From NCBI GenBank assembly GCA_949288405.1, contig CASEKM010000082.1, forward strand, positions 1-6,760: a DNA stretch of 6,760 bases. Direction: 5' to 3'. The first letter of the stretch is position 1. Each line of letters begins with the position of its first letter. This stretch comes from an uncultured bacterium. Lineage in GTDB: Bacteria; Bacillota; Clostridia; Oscillospirales; Oscillospiraceae. The notes below the pieces were generated by a model. That model was not told the origin of the DNA. It ran no database searches and saw only the letters and a list, made by a program, of their open reading frames with translations. The translations under genes were made by a program, and so were the position numbers. Shown in pieces: positions 1-6,169 of this stretch.

Positions 1-35
1 GCCCCTTTTGATTTGATGGGCCAGGACCGCGTGGG

Positions 36-1898
36 TCACCCCTCCGGCGTGAGCATGGCGGCGATCTCATCGTACCACTCACTCAGGTCCAGATAGCCGG
101 AGTAATGCAGGGACAGCACCCGGCTGCCCTTCCGGGCTACCACGGTCCAGTCGGGAAGGACGCTGCTTTCCGGGTCGGTCCACGTGGAGCGGACCAGAAA
201 GACCTCCGCGCCGGGAATGGAGCGCTCCTGGAACGGAGCCGGCTCCGCCAGGGTGCCGTCGGCGTTTCGAAGCGGTTCGGAGGAGTCCGAGAGCAGCGTC
301 TCCAGCTGTTCCTGGGCGGTCTGGGGGGTGTCAGACAGATAATAGCGGAGGGTTAGGGTGGAATACCCGCTGGCTCCATGTCCGGACTGGCGGACAGAGT
401 ACCGCACCGGGGCGGTGTGCCCGGCGTTCCAGTAGACGTCGGCGTAATTGACCGTGAGGGAGGGAGAGGCCTGGGCAAAGGTGTCCGGGTCTGAGGGCTC
501 CCAGGTGCCCGCCTCCTCCATCTCCTCCAGGGTGAGCAGGGGGAAGTCCGGGTCAAACTCCGAGAGGGGGACGGACTCCTGGCTGGGCAGCTGGGCGGAC
601 TGGAGCTCCCCGCCGGCCCGGGGGGTGAGCATGGCGGCGACGCCGCCGTACCACTGCGTCAGGTCCTGGGCGCCGGAGTATTGCAGGAGCAGTACCCGGG
701 TCCCCGCCTGGGCCAGGACCTCCCAGTCCGTTCCCTCCCGGCGGACCAGAAATTCCTCCGCCCCGGGGACGGTCTCGGTCTGGAAGGGGAGCTGGTGGGA
801 GAGGCGGGAGGTCAGGCCGCCCTCCGGGTCCTGGAGGGTTTGGGCCAGGGTGTCCAGAATGGTTTGGGCGGTCTGGGTGCTGTGGGCGAGGCAGTAGTCC
901 AGGTCCATGCTGGACGGGCCGCTGGAGCCGGAGCCGTCCTGGTTGATGTGGTACCAGGCCTCGATCTCCTGGGCGGGGTTTTCATAGATGTCCGCCACGT
1001 TGTAGCGGAGCTGGAGATTCATGGTCTCCCAGTCCTGGCTGGGGGTCCAGCTTCCGTCCCCCTCCATCTCGGACAGGGTGAGCAGGTCGAAGTCCGTCTC
1101 CAGCCGCTCCAGGGGGATGTCGGTGCGGGGAAGCTGGAGCAGGATGAGAATGATCAGGACCACCGAGAGGAGCAGGTCTGCCAGAAACAGGCCCACGGCG
1201 GTCAGGGTGAGGCGCTTTTGGGCGGGGAACAGCGTTTCAGGCAGGGTGGGCCGAGTGGTCTGGCGCTCCTGGACCTGACGGCGGATCAGCCCCACAGCCC
1301 GCACATCCAGAAAGAGGTTGACCAGGATGGCCAGGGCGAGGAGCAGGGCGAGGACCTGACTAAGGGCGTCGCCCCAGGAGAAGAGGACAGCCAGCGGTGT
1401 GGTGGAATCCCCCGCTATCTGGAGGCTCAGGGCGCTGGACAGCACGCCGAAGCCCCCCAGCAGCAGAAGCGCGGCCACCAGCCCCCGCAGGGGGAAGCGG
1501 TAGGCCAGGGAGAAGGAGTCCGGGTCTGTGTAGGGCTCCACCGCCCCGGGGTCGTCGGAGAAAAACAGCAGGAAGGAGGTGTAGAACAGATCGATATAGT
1601 CCGCATACTGCCAGCCGGACTGGGCGTACAGCTCCAGCTGTTCCGGGTGGGGGCGGCCCTGCCTGGGGGCGGGGACCAGCCGGTAGCGGCGGAGGGGCCG
1701 GGGCTCCTCCCGATGAAATTGGGCCAGGAAGATGTGGGGGCAGGAGCGGAAAAGGATGCCCGTCACCGCGTTCCAGCTGGACTGCCGCCGGTAGATCAGC
1801 CCCTGGGCGGCCATTTTTTCCAGCCAGCCCTCCGCCCGACGGGTATCCAGAAGATTTGCCGGAGCCCAGCGGGTGACCAGTTTTTCCTGTTTTTTCAT
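36..1898 (-). CDS. DUF2812-family membrane protein with two C-terminal modules
   Basis: Predicted 620-aa membrane protein of unknown function, about 190 residues longer than its three complete neighbours. The N-terminal DUF2812-like domain shows EGWLEKMAAQGL (23-34), RRYR (70-73), LELYAQSGW (88-96) and EPYTDPDS (121-128). Three membrane segments lie near 138-160, 178-199 and 231-256. The basic loop between the last two (RR at 206-207, RPTLP at 216-220) should be cytoplasmic, so the C-terminus should be outside. The extra length is a second copy of the C-terminal module: residues 261-427 and 443-620, joined by a short Gln/Ser-rich linker. The ATG start is supported by GAGAGGAG at 1908-1915, 9 nt upstream. 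It is the last gene of the array, 120 nt after the previous stop. No catalytic motif is visible. The reading frame and family are firm; a sensory or binding role is only inferred from topology. Confidence 0.9.
   Translation of the reverse strand: MKKQEKLVTRWAPANLLDTRRAEGWLEKMAAQGLIYRRQSSWNAVTGILFRSCPHIFLAQFHREEPRPLRRYRLVPAPRQGRPHPEQLELYAQSGWQYADYIDLFYTSFLLFFSDDPGAVEPYTDPDSFSLAYRFPLRGLVAALLLLGGFGVLSSALSLQIAGDSTTPLAVLFSWGDALSQVLALLLALAILVNLFLDVRAVGLIRRQVQERQTTRPTLPETLFPAQKRLTLTAVGLFLADLLLSVVLIILILLQLPRTDIPLERLETDFDLLTLSEMEGDGSWTPSQDWETMNLQLRYNVADIYENPAQEIEAWYHINQDGSGSSGPSSMDLDYCLAHSTQTAQTILDTLAQTLQDPEGGLTSRLSHQLPFQTETVPGAEEFLVRREGTDWEVLAQAGTRVLLLQYSGAQDLTQWYGGVAAMLTPRAGGELQSAQLPSQESVPLSEFDPDFPLLTLEEMEEAGTWEPSDPDTFAQASPSLTVNYADVYWNAGHTAPVRYSVRQSGHGASGYSTLTLRYYLSDTPQTAQEQLETLLSDSSEPLRNADGTLAEPAPFQERSIPGAEVFLVRSTWTDPESSVLPDWTVVARKGSRVLSLHYSGYLDLSEWYDEIAAMLTPEG
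39..572 (-). repeat. Second C-terminal module copy in the 620-aa protein
   Basis: Encodes residues 443-620, starting at VPLSEFDPDF. Landmarks are LLTLEEMEEAGTW, NYADVYWN, QSGHGASGYS, YYLSDTPQTAQ, IPGAEVFLVR and LDLSEWYDEIAAMLTP. It is a diverged copy of the preceding module. It has an insertion between FLVR and the DWTVVARKGSRVL strand, and lacks the second E of the VPGAEEF motif (here IPGAEVF). The tail resembles those of the 6124-4799 and 3317-2019 genes rather than the WYG type of the first copy. Confidence 0.8.
618..1118 (-). repeat. First C-terminal module copy in the 620-aa protein
   Basis: Encodes residues 261-427, starting at IPLERL. It carries the family landmarks DFDLLTLSEMEGDGSW, RYNVADIYENP, a Gly/Ser-rich turn (QDGSGSSG), LPFQTETVPGAEEFLVRR, and a tail of the type YSGxxDLTQWYGxxAAMLTP. 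By eye this copy matches the module of the gene at 4744-3470 better than the second copy in its own protein. Shared stretches include LPFQxETVPGAEEFLVRR and WYG before AAMLTP, and the similarity is also visible in the DNA. Predicted to lie outside the membrane. Confidence 0.8.
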
Positions 1899-1941
1899 GG
1901 CTTGGCACTCCTCTCGTCTATAGAATGGTCCGAATTTGTGT

Positions 1942-1967
1942 GGGCGGCGCGCTTCTCAGAGCCGCCC
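1942..1967 (-). other. GC-rich inverted repeat in the 120-nt intergenic gap
   Basis: Perfect 7-bp stem GGGCGGC/GCCGCCC with a 12-nt loop. It sits between the 3' hairpin of the upstream gene and the ribosome binding site of the 620-aa gene. There is no T-run after it, so it is not a convincing intrinsic terminator. It may be an mRNA structure or the arm of a larger palindromic element. The corresponding place in the next gap holds a different and longer palindrome. Confidence 0.4.
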
Positions 1968-2021
1968 CCTTTGAGATCAAACAAACTGAGCAGGGCGGGG
2001 GCTTTCCCCCGCCGCCGGTCA
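1961..2021 (-). repeat. Intergenic repeat element, copy A
   Basis: 61-bp stretch covering the stop codon of the 432-aa gene and the bases after it. It aligns without gaps to copy B at 3412-3472 with four mismatches (57/61 by hand count). It contains the GGCGGGGG/CCCCCGCC hairpin and the motif CAGTTTGTTTGATC (minus strand). The same element follows two adjacent paralogues but not the other genes here. It may be a relic of duplication that included the 3' flank, or one member of a dispersed palindromic family. Confidence 0.7.
1994..2013 (-). terminator. Hairpin directly after the 432-aa gene
   Basis: Perfect 8-bp stem (1994-2001 pairs with 2006-2013; GGCGGGGG/CCCCCGCC) with a 4-nt loop AAAG on the minus strand, 5 bases past the TGA stop. 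The T-rich part that follows (GTTTGTTTG) is interrupted and starts several bases after the stem, so strong intrinsic termination is doubtful. A leaky terminator or an mRNA 3'-end stabiliser fits better. Confidence 0.45.
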
Positions 2022-3317
2022 CTCCACCGGCGTGAGCATGGCGGCAATCTCGTCAAACCACTGGCTCAGGTCCAGGGCCCCGTTGTAGGTCAGCCGCAGC
2101 ACCCGGTTCCCCTCCAGGGCCAGCACCTCCCAGATTGCCTCGGAGGGGCAGACCAGAAACAGAAACTCCTCCGCGCCGGGGACCTCCGCCCGCTGAAAGT
2201 CCTGTGTGCGTGGGGCGGGATTGACGTAGTTCCGCGCCCGCACGACCTGCTGGGTGAGGGCGGCCAGCTGGGCCCAGGCCTGTTCCGAATTGGCGGCTAT
2301 GTAGTAGTACAGGTCCATCTGCCCGTACCCCGCGGCCCCGGTGCCCCCCTGAAGGACGATGTAATAGGTCTGAATGGGGGAGAGGACCGGGTTGCGCTTC
2401 ATGGTCGCCACATTGTAGTGGATGGTGATGTCGGCCACCTCGGCCATTTGGGGAGAGAGGTTTATATGCTCGCTGGCGGTCCAATCCTCCAAAGGCCTCC
2501 AGCCGCCGTCCCCCGCTATCTCCTCCAGGGTGAGCAGGGAGAAGTCGGGATGAAATTCCTCCAGCGGGATGTTCTTTTCCGCTTTGTCGGTGAGCGAGGC
2601 CAGCAGGGCGGCGGACACAGCCGCCAGCAGCACGACTGCGGCGGCGCGGGCGGATACCCGCTGGAGCCGGTAGGGCCACAGGGGGAGGCTGGGCCGCACC
2701 GTCTGATCTCTGCGGGCCCGGCGGCGGAGCAGGGCCACAGTCAGAAGATCGCTGCCCAGGACCAGCGCCAGCAGGACCCACAGCAGGACCAGAAGGACCT
2801 GGACTAGGGTGACCAGGGGGATGGCCAGGTGGGGAGACTGCTGGAAGTCCATCTCCATGGCGGCGATGGATGTCCTCATCCCCAGGTTCAGGGCAATCAG
2901 AAACAGAAGGAGCAGCAGGTTGCTTTTTGGAAAGCGCAGGGCGTACTGGAAGGAGTCCGGGTCGGTGTAGGGCTCCTGGGCCTCCGGATCGTCGGCGGAA
3001 AAGAGGTACAGGGTGGTCCAGGGCCGGCCGATGTCCCCCTCGTAGGTCCACCCCGCGCCGGCGTACAGCTCCAGCAGCTCCTGGGACGGCTTCTCCAGCG
3101 CCTGCTGCTGTCCCTGGGCGGGACACACCCGGTACCGGCGATGGGGGCAGGGCTCGTCCCGGCGGAATTTGACCCGGGCCAGGGAGAACCAGTTCTGCTG
3201 AACACGGTGCACCAGAAGCCCCTTCCCGGCCATCTCCTCCAGCCAGGACTCAAAGCGTGGAAAATCCATGGGGCTCACCGGGGACCACTTGGTGACCAGA
3301 TTTTTATGTTTCCCCAT
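2019..3317 (-). CDS. DUF2812-family membrane protein, single C-terminal module
   Basis: Predicted 432-aa membrane protein of unknown function. DUF2812-like domain: ESWLEEMAGKGL (23-34), RRYR (60-63), LLELYAGAGW (81-90), EPYTDPDS (115-122). Membrane segments lie near 132-154, 165-190 and 221-242. The loop between the last two is strongly basic (RR at 198-199, RPSLP at 208-212) and so probably cytoplasmic. The C-terminal module, from IPLEEF at 250 to the end, has LLTLEEIAGDGGW, HYNVATM, QGGTGAAGYG, VPGAEEF and LDLSQWFDEIAAMLTP. The N-terminal domain lacks about ten residues between the WLE helix and RRYR relative to the 620- and 424-aa proteins. ATG is chosen because AAGGAG (3327-3332) lies 9 nt upstream. 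It follows the 424-aa gene after a 152-nt gap and is itself followed by a hairpin. Confidence 0.9.
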   Translation of the reverse strand: MGKHKNLVTKWSPVSPMDFPRFESWLEEMAGKGLLVHRVQQNWFSLARVKFRRDEPCPHRRYRVCPAQGQQQALEKPSQELLELYAGAGWTYEGDIGRPWTTLYLFSADDPEAQEPYTDPDSFQYALRFPKSNLLLLLFLIALNLGMRTSIAAMEMDFQQSPHLAIPLVTLVQVLLVLLWVLLALVLGSDLLTVALLRRRARRDQTVRPSLPLWPYRLQRVSARAAAVVLLAAVSAALLASLTDKAEKNIPLEEFHPDFSLLTLEEIAGDGGWRPLEDWTASEHINLSPQMAEVADITIHYNVATMKRNPVLSPIQTYYIVLQGGTGAAGYGQMDLYYYIAANSEQAWAQLAALTQQVVRARNYVNPAPRTQDFQRAEVPGAEEFLFLVCPSEAIWEVLALEGNRVLRLTYNGALDLSQWFDEIAAMLTPVE

Positions 3318-3339
3318 CGTTCGTCACTCCTTGTTTCAA

Positions 3340-3369
3340 TTCATATTTTGCCTGTCGCGTGTCTCCCAA
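3340..3369 (-). promoter_or_regulatory. Weak candidate promoter before the 432-aa gene
   Basis: Minus-strand TTGGGA (3364-3369) and TATGAA (3340-3345), each matching 4 of 6 sigma-A consensus bases, are separated by 18 nt in the only AT-rich patch of this gap. The spacing is acceptable but the match is weak, and the -35 candidate coincides with the end of a palindrome. It would let the last two genes be expressed separately from the upstream ones. Confidence 0.2.
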
Positions 3370-3427
3370 GGGGGGAGGCGCGGGGCGGTGCGCCTCTTGC
3401 GGCCGCCCACGGCCGCGCCCTTTGGGA
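3364..3427 (-). repeat. Imperfect long palindrome in the 152-nt gap
   Basis: The outer arms tcccaa (3364-3369) and ttggga (3422-3427) pair. Inside them ggcgcgg (3377-3383) pairs with ccgcgcc (3413-3419). An alternative inner hairpin gcggcc (3399-3404)/ggccgc (3411-3416) competes with it. The whole is about 64 nt, very GC-rich, with no coding potential. It resembles a REP-like or terminator-like structure and overlaps the edge of repeat copy B. Confidence 0.5.
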
Positions 3428-3472
3428 TCAAACAAACTGAGTAGGGCGGGGGCTTGCCCCCGCCGCCGGTCA
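3412..3472 (-). repeat. Intergenic repeat element, copy B
   Basis: 61-bp partner of copy A (1961-2021), in the same orientation and the same position relative to a stop codon, here that of the 424-aa gene. Four substitutions and no indels separate the copies, and the hairpin stem is untouched: one change falls in the loop, three outside it. The high identity in untranslated DNA contrasts with the lower identity of the coding sequences of the two genes. Confidence 0.7.
3445..3464 (-). terminator. Hairpin directly after the 424-aa gene
   Basis: Perfect 8-bp stem (3445-3452 pairs with 3457-3464; GGCGGGGG/CCCCCGCC) with loop CAAG on the minus strand, 5 bases past the TGA. As at the copy A hairpin, only an interrupted T-rich stretch (GTTTGTTTG) follows, some bases later, so partial termination or transcript stabilisation is more likely than full termination. 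Confidence 0.45.
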
Positions 3473-4744
3473 TGCCTCCGGCGTGAGCATGGCGGCGATA
3501 TCGCCGTACCACTCGGTCAGGTCCAACGTCCCGCTGTACCGCAGGACCAGCACCCGGTCCCCCTCCAGGGCGGCCACGTCCCAGTTCTCCCCCTTCCGGC
3601 GGACCAGGAACTCCTCCGCGCCGGGGACGGTTTCCCGCTGGAAGGGGAGCTGGTCGGGGAGGTAGGAGATCAGTTCGCCGTCGGGGCTCTGGAGGTCCTG
3701 GACCAGGCTGGTCAGGAGTTCCCGGGCGGCCTGGGGATCATCGGCAATGTAGTAGTTGAGCTCCATGTCCGAGTTTCCGCTGGAACCCCAGCCCGCCTGC
3801 CTCACGCGGTACCATGTCTGAACGCCCAGGCTGGGGTCCTGGTAGGTGTCCGCTGTATTGCGGGGGAAGGCCTCGCCCCGAAAGACGAAATCCGGGTCCG
3901 GGGTCCAGCTGCCGTCCCCCTCCATCTCCGCCAGGGTGAGCAGGTCAAAGTCGGGGTCGAACTGCTCCAGGGGCAGGTTCAGGTCCATGCGGACCAGCTG
4001 GAGGAACATCAGCAGGACCATCGCCAGGAACCCCGTCTGGACCAGGGAGCCGAGGGTGGAGAGCAGCCATCCGGCGGCCGACAGGGGGGACGGCGGGGAG
4101 GGGCGCACCGTGCCGGTGGCCCGGATGTTCCGCCGCAGGGCCCGGACGGTGAGCCAGTCCAGGCCTTTTCCCGCCAGGCCCAGGACCCACCGGGCGATGA
4201 TCAGCCAGGCGGCTGCGGCAATCACCCAGTTGGGCAGCAGCGCCAGCTTCTCGTCAAGAATGTTCTGAACACTGATGAAAATTGCGGTTGCCATGAAAAA
4301 GGCGCCCAGGAACAGATCGTTGACCAGGTCCTTCTTGGGGGGCCGGAGGGCCTCGTACAGGGAGTCTGGGTCGGTGTAGGGCTCCAGCGCGTTGGGGTCG
4401 TCGGTGTAGAACAGGTAGTAGGACACGCAGGAGGTGCCCCAGTACCGGAGAAACTGCCAGCCGGACTGGGCGTACAGCTCCAGGGTCTCCTGGGTGGGCT
4501 CCGCCTCCTGGGGGCGGGCGGGGCACAGCCGGTACCGCCGCCGGGGCTTGGGGACGTCCACCTGGAACAGGACCACCCAGAGGGGGCCGGGGGCCAGGAT
4601 GCTCCACCGGGAGAAGGAGTGGAAGAACAGCCCCTGGGCGGCCATGTCCTCCAGCCAGCTCTCCGTGCGGGCGATGTCCTTGGCGTCCACCACGGCCCAT
4701 TTTCGGATCAAATTGCCGGGAACTTCTTTCTCAGATCGGCTCAT
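3470..4744 (-). CDS. DUF2812-family membrane protein, single C-terminal module
   Basis: Predicted 424-aa membrane protein of unknown function. DUF2812-like domain: ESWLEDMAAQGL (28-39), RRYR (69-72), LELYAQSGW (88-96), EPYTDPDS (121-128). Membrane segments lie near 140-160, 172-192 and 226-250. The cytoplasmic loop has RR at 204-205 and RPSPP at 214-218, where a proline replaces the leucine of the paralogues. The C-terminal module, from LPLEQF at about 257, has DFDLLTLAEMEGDGSW, TADTYQDP, GWGSSGNSD, LPFQRETVPGAEEFLVRR and DLTEWYGDIAAMLTP. This module is the closest relative in the window of the first module of the 620-aa protein. ATG has AAGGAG (4753-4758) 8 nt upstream. The gap to the preceding gene is 54 nt with no clear promoter or terminator, so the two are probably co-transcribed. 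Confidence 0.9.
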   Translation of the reverse strand: MSRSEKEVPGNLIRKWAVVDAKDIARTESWLEDMAAQGLFFHSFSRWSILAPGPLWVVLFQVDVPKPRRRYRLCPARPQEAEPTQETLELYAQSGWQFLRYWGTSCVSYYLFYTDDPNALEPYTDPDSLYEALRPPKKDLVNDLFLGAFFMATAIFISVQNILDEKLALLPNWVIAAAAWLIIARWVLGLAGKGLDWLTVRALRRNIRATGTVRPSPPSPLSAAGWLLSTLGSLVQTGFLAMVLLMFLQLVRMDLNLPLEQFDPDFDLLTLAEMEGDGSWTPDPDFVFRGEAFPRNTADTYQDPSLGVQTWYRVRQAGWGSSGNSDMELNYYIADDPQAARELLTSLVQDLQSPDGELISYLPDQLPFQRETVPGAEEFLVRRKGENWDVAALEGDRVLVLRYSGTLDLTEWYGDIAAMLTPEA

Positions 4745-4798
4745 AGGATCAGCTCCTTATGGAAAAGTCTGTGCCCTGTCTTGGGAGAGGGAAACCGG

Positions 4799-6124
4799 TC
4801 ATTCCACCGGCGTGAGCATGGCGGCGATGTCGTCAAACCACTCACTCAGGTCCAGGGAGCCATCATAGCGCAGCTCCAGCAGCCGGTCCCCCTTCCGGGC
4901 CAGGACGAACCAGGCGGGGGCGACATCCTCCTCGGGGGTGAGTCCCACGGAATCGCACCAAAATTCCTCTGCCCCGGGGACCTCAATGGGCTGGTAGTCG
5001 TAATGTTCGGAGGAGGTCCGCTCCCGCTCCAGCCTGGCCTGGGCCGCCTCGCCGTCCCGGGCCAGGTAGTAGGTGATGGACAGAGAGGACGTTCCGCTGT
5101 TCCCCGTGCCGTCCTGGCTGATGGTATACCAAGTGGGGATGGGCTGTTCGGGGGCCTCGTGCAGGTCCACCACGTTGTAGTGGATTTCCTTCTCCATAGA
5201 GGGAACGCCGGGGGCAAAGGTGAAGTCCTCTGTGGGGACCCAGCTGCCGTCCCCCTCCATCTCCGATAGGGTGAGCAGGTTGAAATCGGGCTCCCAGTCC
5301 TCCAGGGGGATGTTTTCTGTGACCTGCTCCTGGGGGACCACGGTCTGGACCTCGTGCCGGGCGTCCGTGAGCCGGTCCAGCCGCCGGAGGAAGGTGCCGC
5401 TGGGGAGCAGGAGCGCCGCCAGCAGGGCGGCCGTCTCAATCACCGCCAGGACCCGCTGGGCCGCGAGCATCCACCGGGGCAGGGAGGGCCGGGCGGTGTG
5501 CTCCTCCCTGATCTCGCGGCGGAGGAGGAAGTAGGCGAGCCACTGGAAGCCGTTGGAGAACAGAAGACTCAGCAGCAGGGCCAGCAGGACGAACCCGACC
5601 GTCTGGAGGATGGGGAGGAGCTGCTGGGAGGCCGCCAGCTCCCCCAAGGGCCGGTAGAAGATGAGCCCGTACATAAAAATCATCATCAGCGTGGGAAATA
5701 CCAGGACCAGCAGATTCCGAACGGGGAAGCGCAGGGCCCGGTAGAGGGACTCCGGGTCCGAATTGGGCTCCGCCGCGCTGGGGTCGTCGGTGGCAAAGAG
5801 GAAGTAGGAGATGCAGCTGGAGGGGATATAGTCCACGTAGGTCCAGCCGTACTGCCGGTACCGCTCCAGCAGGTCCGCGGGGGGCTCGGTGAGCAGCTCC
5901 GGGGCGGGGTACAGGTGGTAGCGGCGGTTGGGGTCGGGGGCCTTCACCTGGAACCGGACCATGGGGAAGCCGCCCGGAATGAATCGAATGACCTTGTTGG
6001 AGTACCAGTGGTAGAAGAGCCCCTGGCGGGCCATCTGGTTCAGCCAGTCCTGGAACCGGCCCCTGTCCATCAGGTTGACCGGGCTGAACTTCCATTTATA
6101 ATAGGTGCTTTTGGGCGTTTTCAT
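4799..6124 (-). CDS. DUF2812-family membrane protein, single C-terminal module
   Basis: Predicted 441-aa membrane protein of unknown function, the most diverged of the four complete paralogues at its N-terminus. Landmarks: QDWLNQMARQGL (25-36), RRYH (67-70), LLERYRQYGW (85-94) and EPNSDPES (119-126, where the others have EPYTDPDS). Membrane segments lie near 136-156, 171-191 and 222-241. The cytoplasmic loop has RR at 202-203 and RPSLP at 212-216. A charged linker of about 30 residues (242-271), absent from the paralogues, separates the last membrane segment from the C-terminal module (IPLEDWEPDF, LLTLSEMEGDGSW, HYNVVDLHE, QDGTGNSG, VPGAEEFW, LDLSEWFDDIAAMLTP). A Cys replaces the usual residue after VPGAEEFW. 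The ribosome binding site AAAGGAGG (6133-6140) is the best in the window, 8 nt from ATG. It follows the edge gene by 45 nt, probably in one transcript. Confidence 0.9.
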   Translation of the reverse strand: MKTPKSTYYKWKFSPVNLMDRGRFQDWLNQMARQGLFYHWYSNKVIRFIPGGFPMVRFQVKAPDPNRRYHLYPAPELLTEPPADLLERYRQYGWTYVDYIPSSCISYFLFATDDPSAAEPNSDPESLYRALRFPVRNLLVLVFPTLMMIFMYGLIFYRPLGELAASQQLLPILQTVGFVLLALLLSLLFSNGFQWLAYFLLRREIREEHTARPSLPRWMLAAQRVLAVIETAALLAALLLPSGTFLRRLDRLTDARHEVQTVVPQEQVTENIPLEDWEPDFNLLTLSEMEGDGSWVPTEDFTFAPGVPSMEKEIHYNVVDLHEAPEQPIPTWYTISQDGTGNSGTSSLSITYYLARDGEAAQARLERERTSSEHYDYQPIEVPGAEEFWCDSVGLTPEEDVAPAWFVLARKGDRLLELRYDGSLDLSEWFDDIAAMLTPVE

Positions 6125-6169
6125 GGGAGAGTCCTCCTTTTCAATTTCGTTGGAACGGAGACGGGCAAA

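Noticed and set aside
1..35. Possible third copy of the intergenic repeat at the left edge (ccccttttgatttgat resembles cccctttgagatc)
   Set aside because: Only about a dozen bases are similar, without the hairpin, and the region is cut by the window edge.
1899..1935. Possible -10 box TATAGA upstream of the 620-aa gene
   Set aside because: No recognisable -35 hexamer 16-18 nt upstream, and transcription would start inside the ribosome binding site.
681..2807. 708-codon plus-strand open frame running through two genes
   Set aside because: It is codon-aligned antisense to the genes at 36-1898 and 2019-3317. It stays open because TTA, CTA and TCA codons are avoided in these GC-rich genes. It crosses the intergenic gap, has low-complexity Gly/Gln-rich sequence and repeats itself once per paralogue.
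4745..4798. Possible promoter (AAGACA / CATAAG) in the 54-nt gap
   Set aside because: Spacing is only 15 nt, the -10 candidate overlaps the AAGGAG ribosome binding site, and both boxes are weak matches.
3359..5269. 636-codon plus-strand open frame
   Set aside because: It is codon-aligned antisense to the genes at 3470-4744 and 4799-6124, with the same composition bias, and repeats with each paralogue. The plus-strand frame at 5354-6244 is the same kind of shadow.
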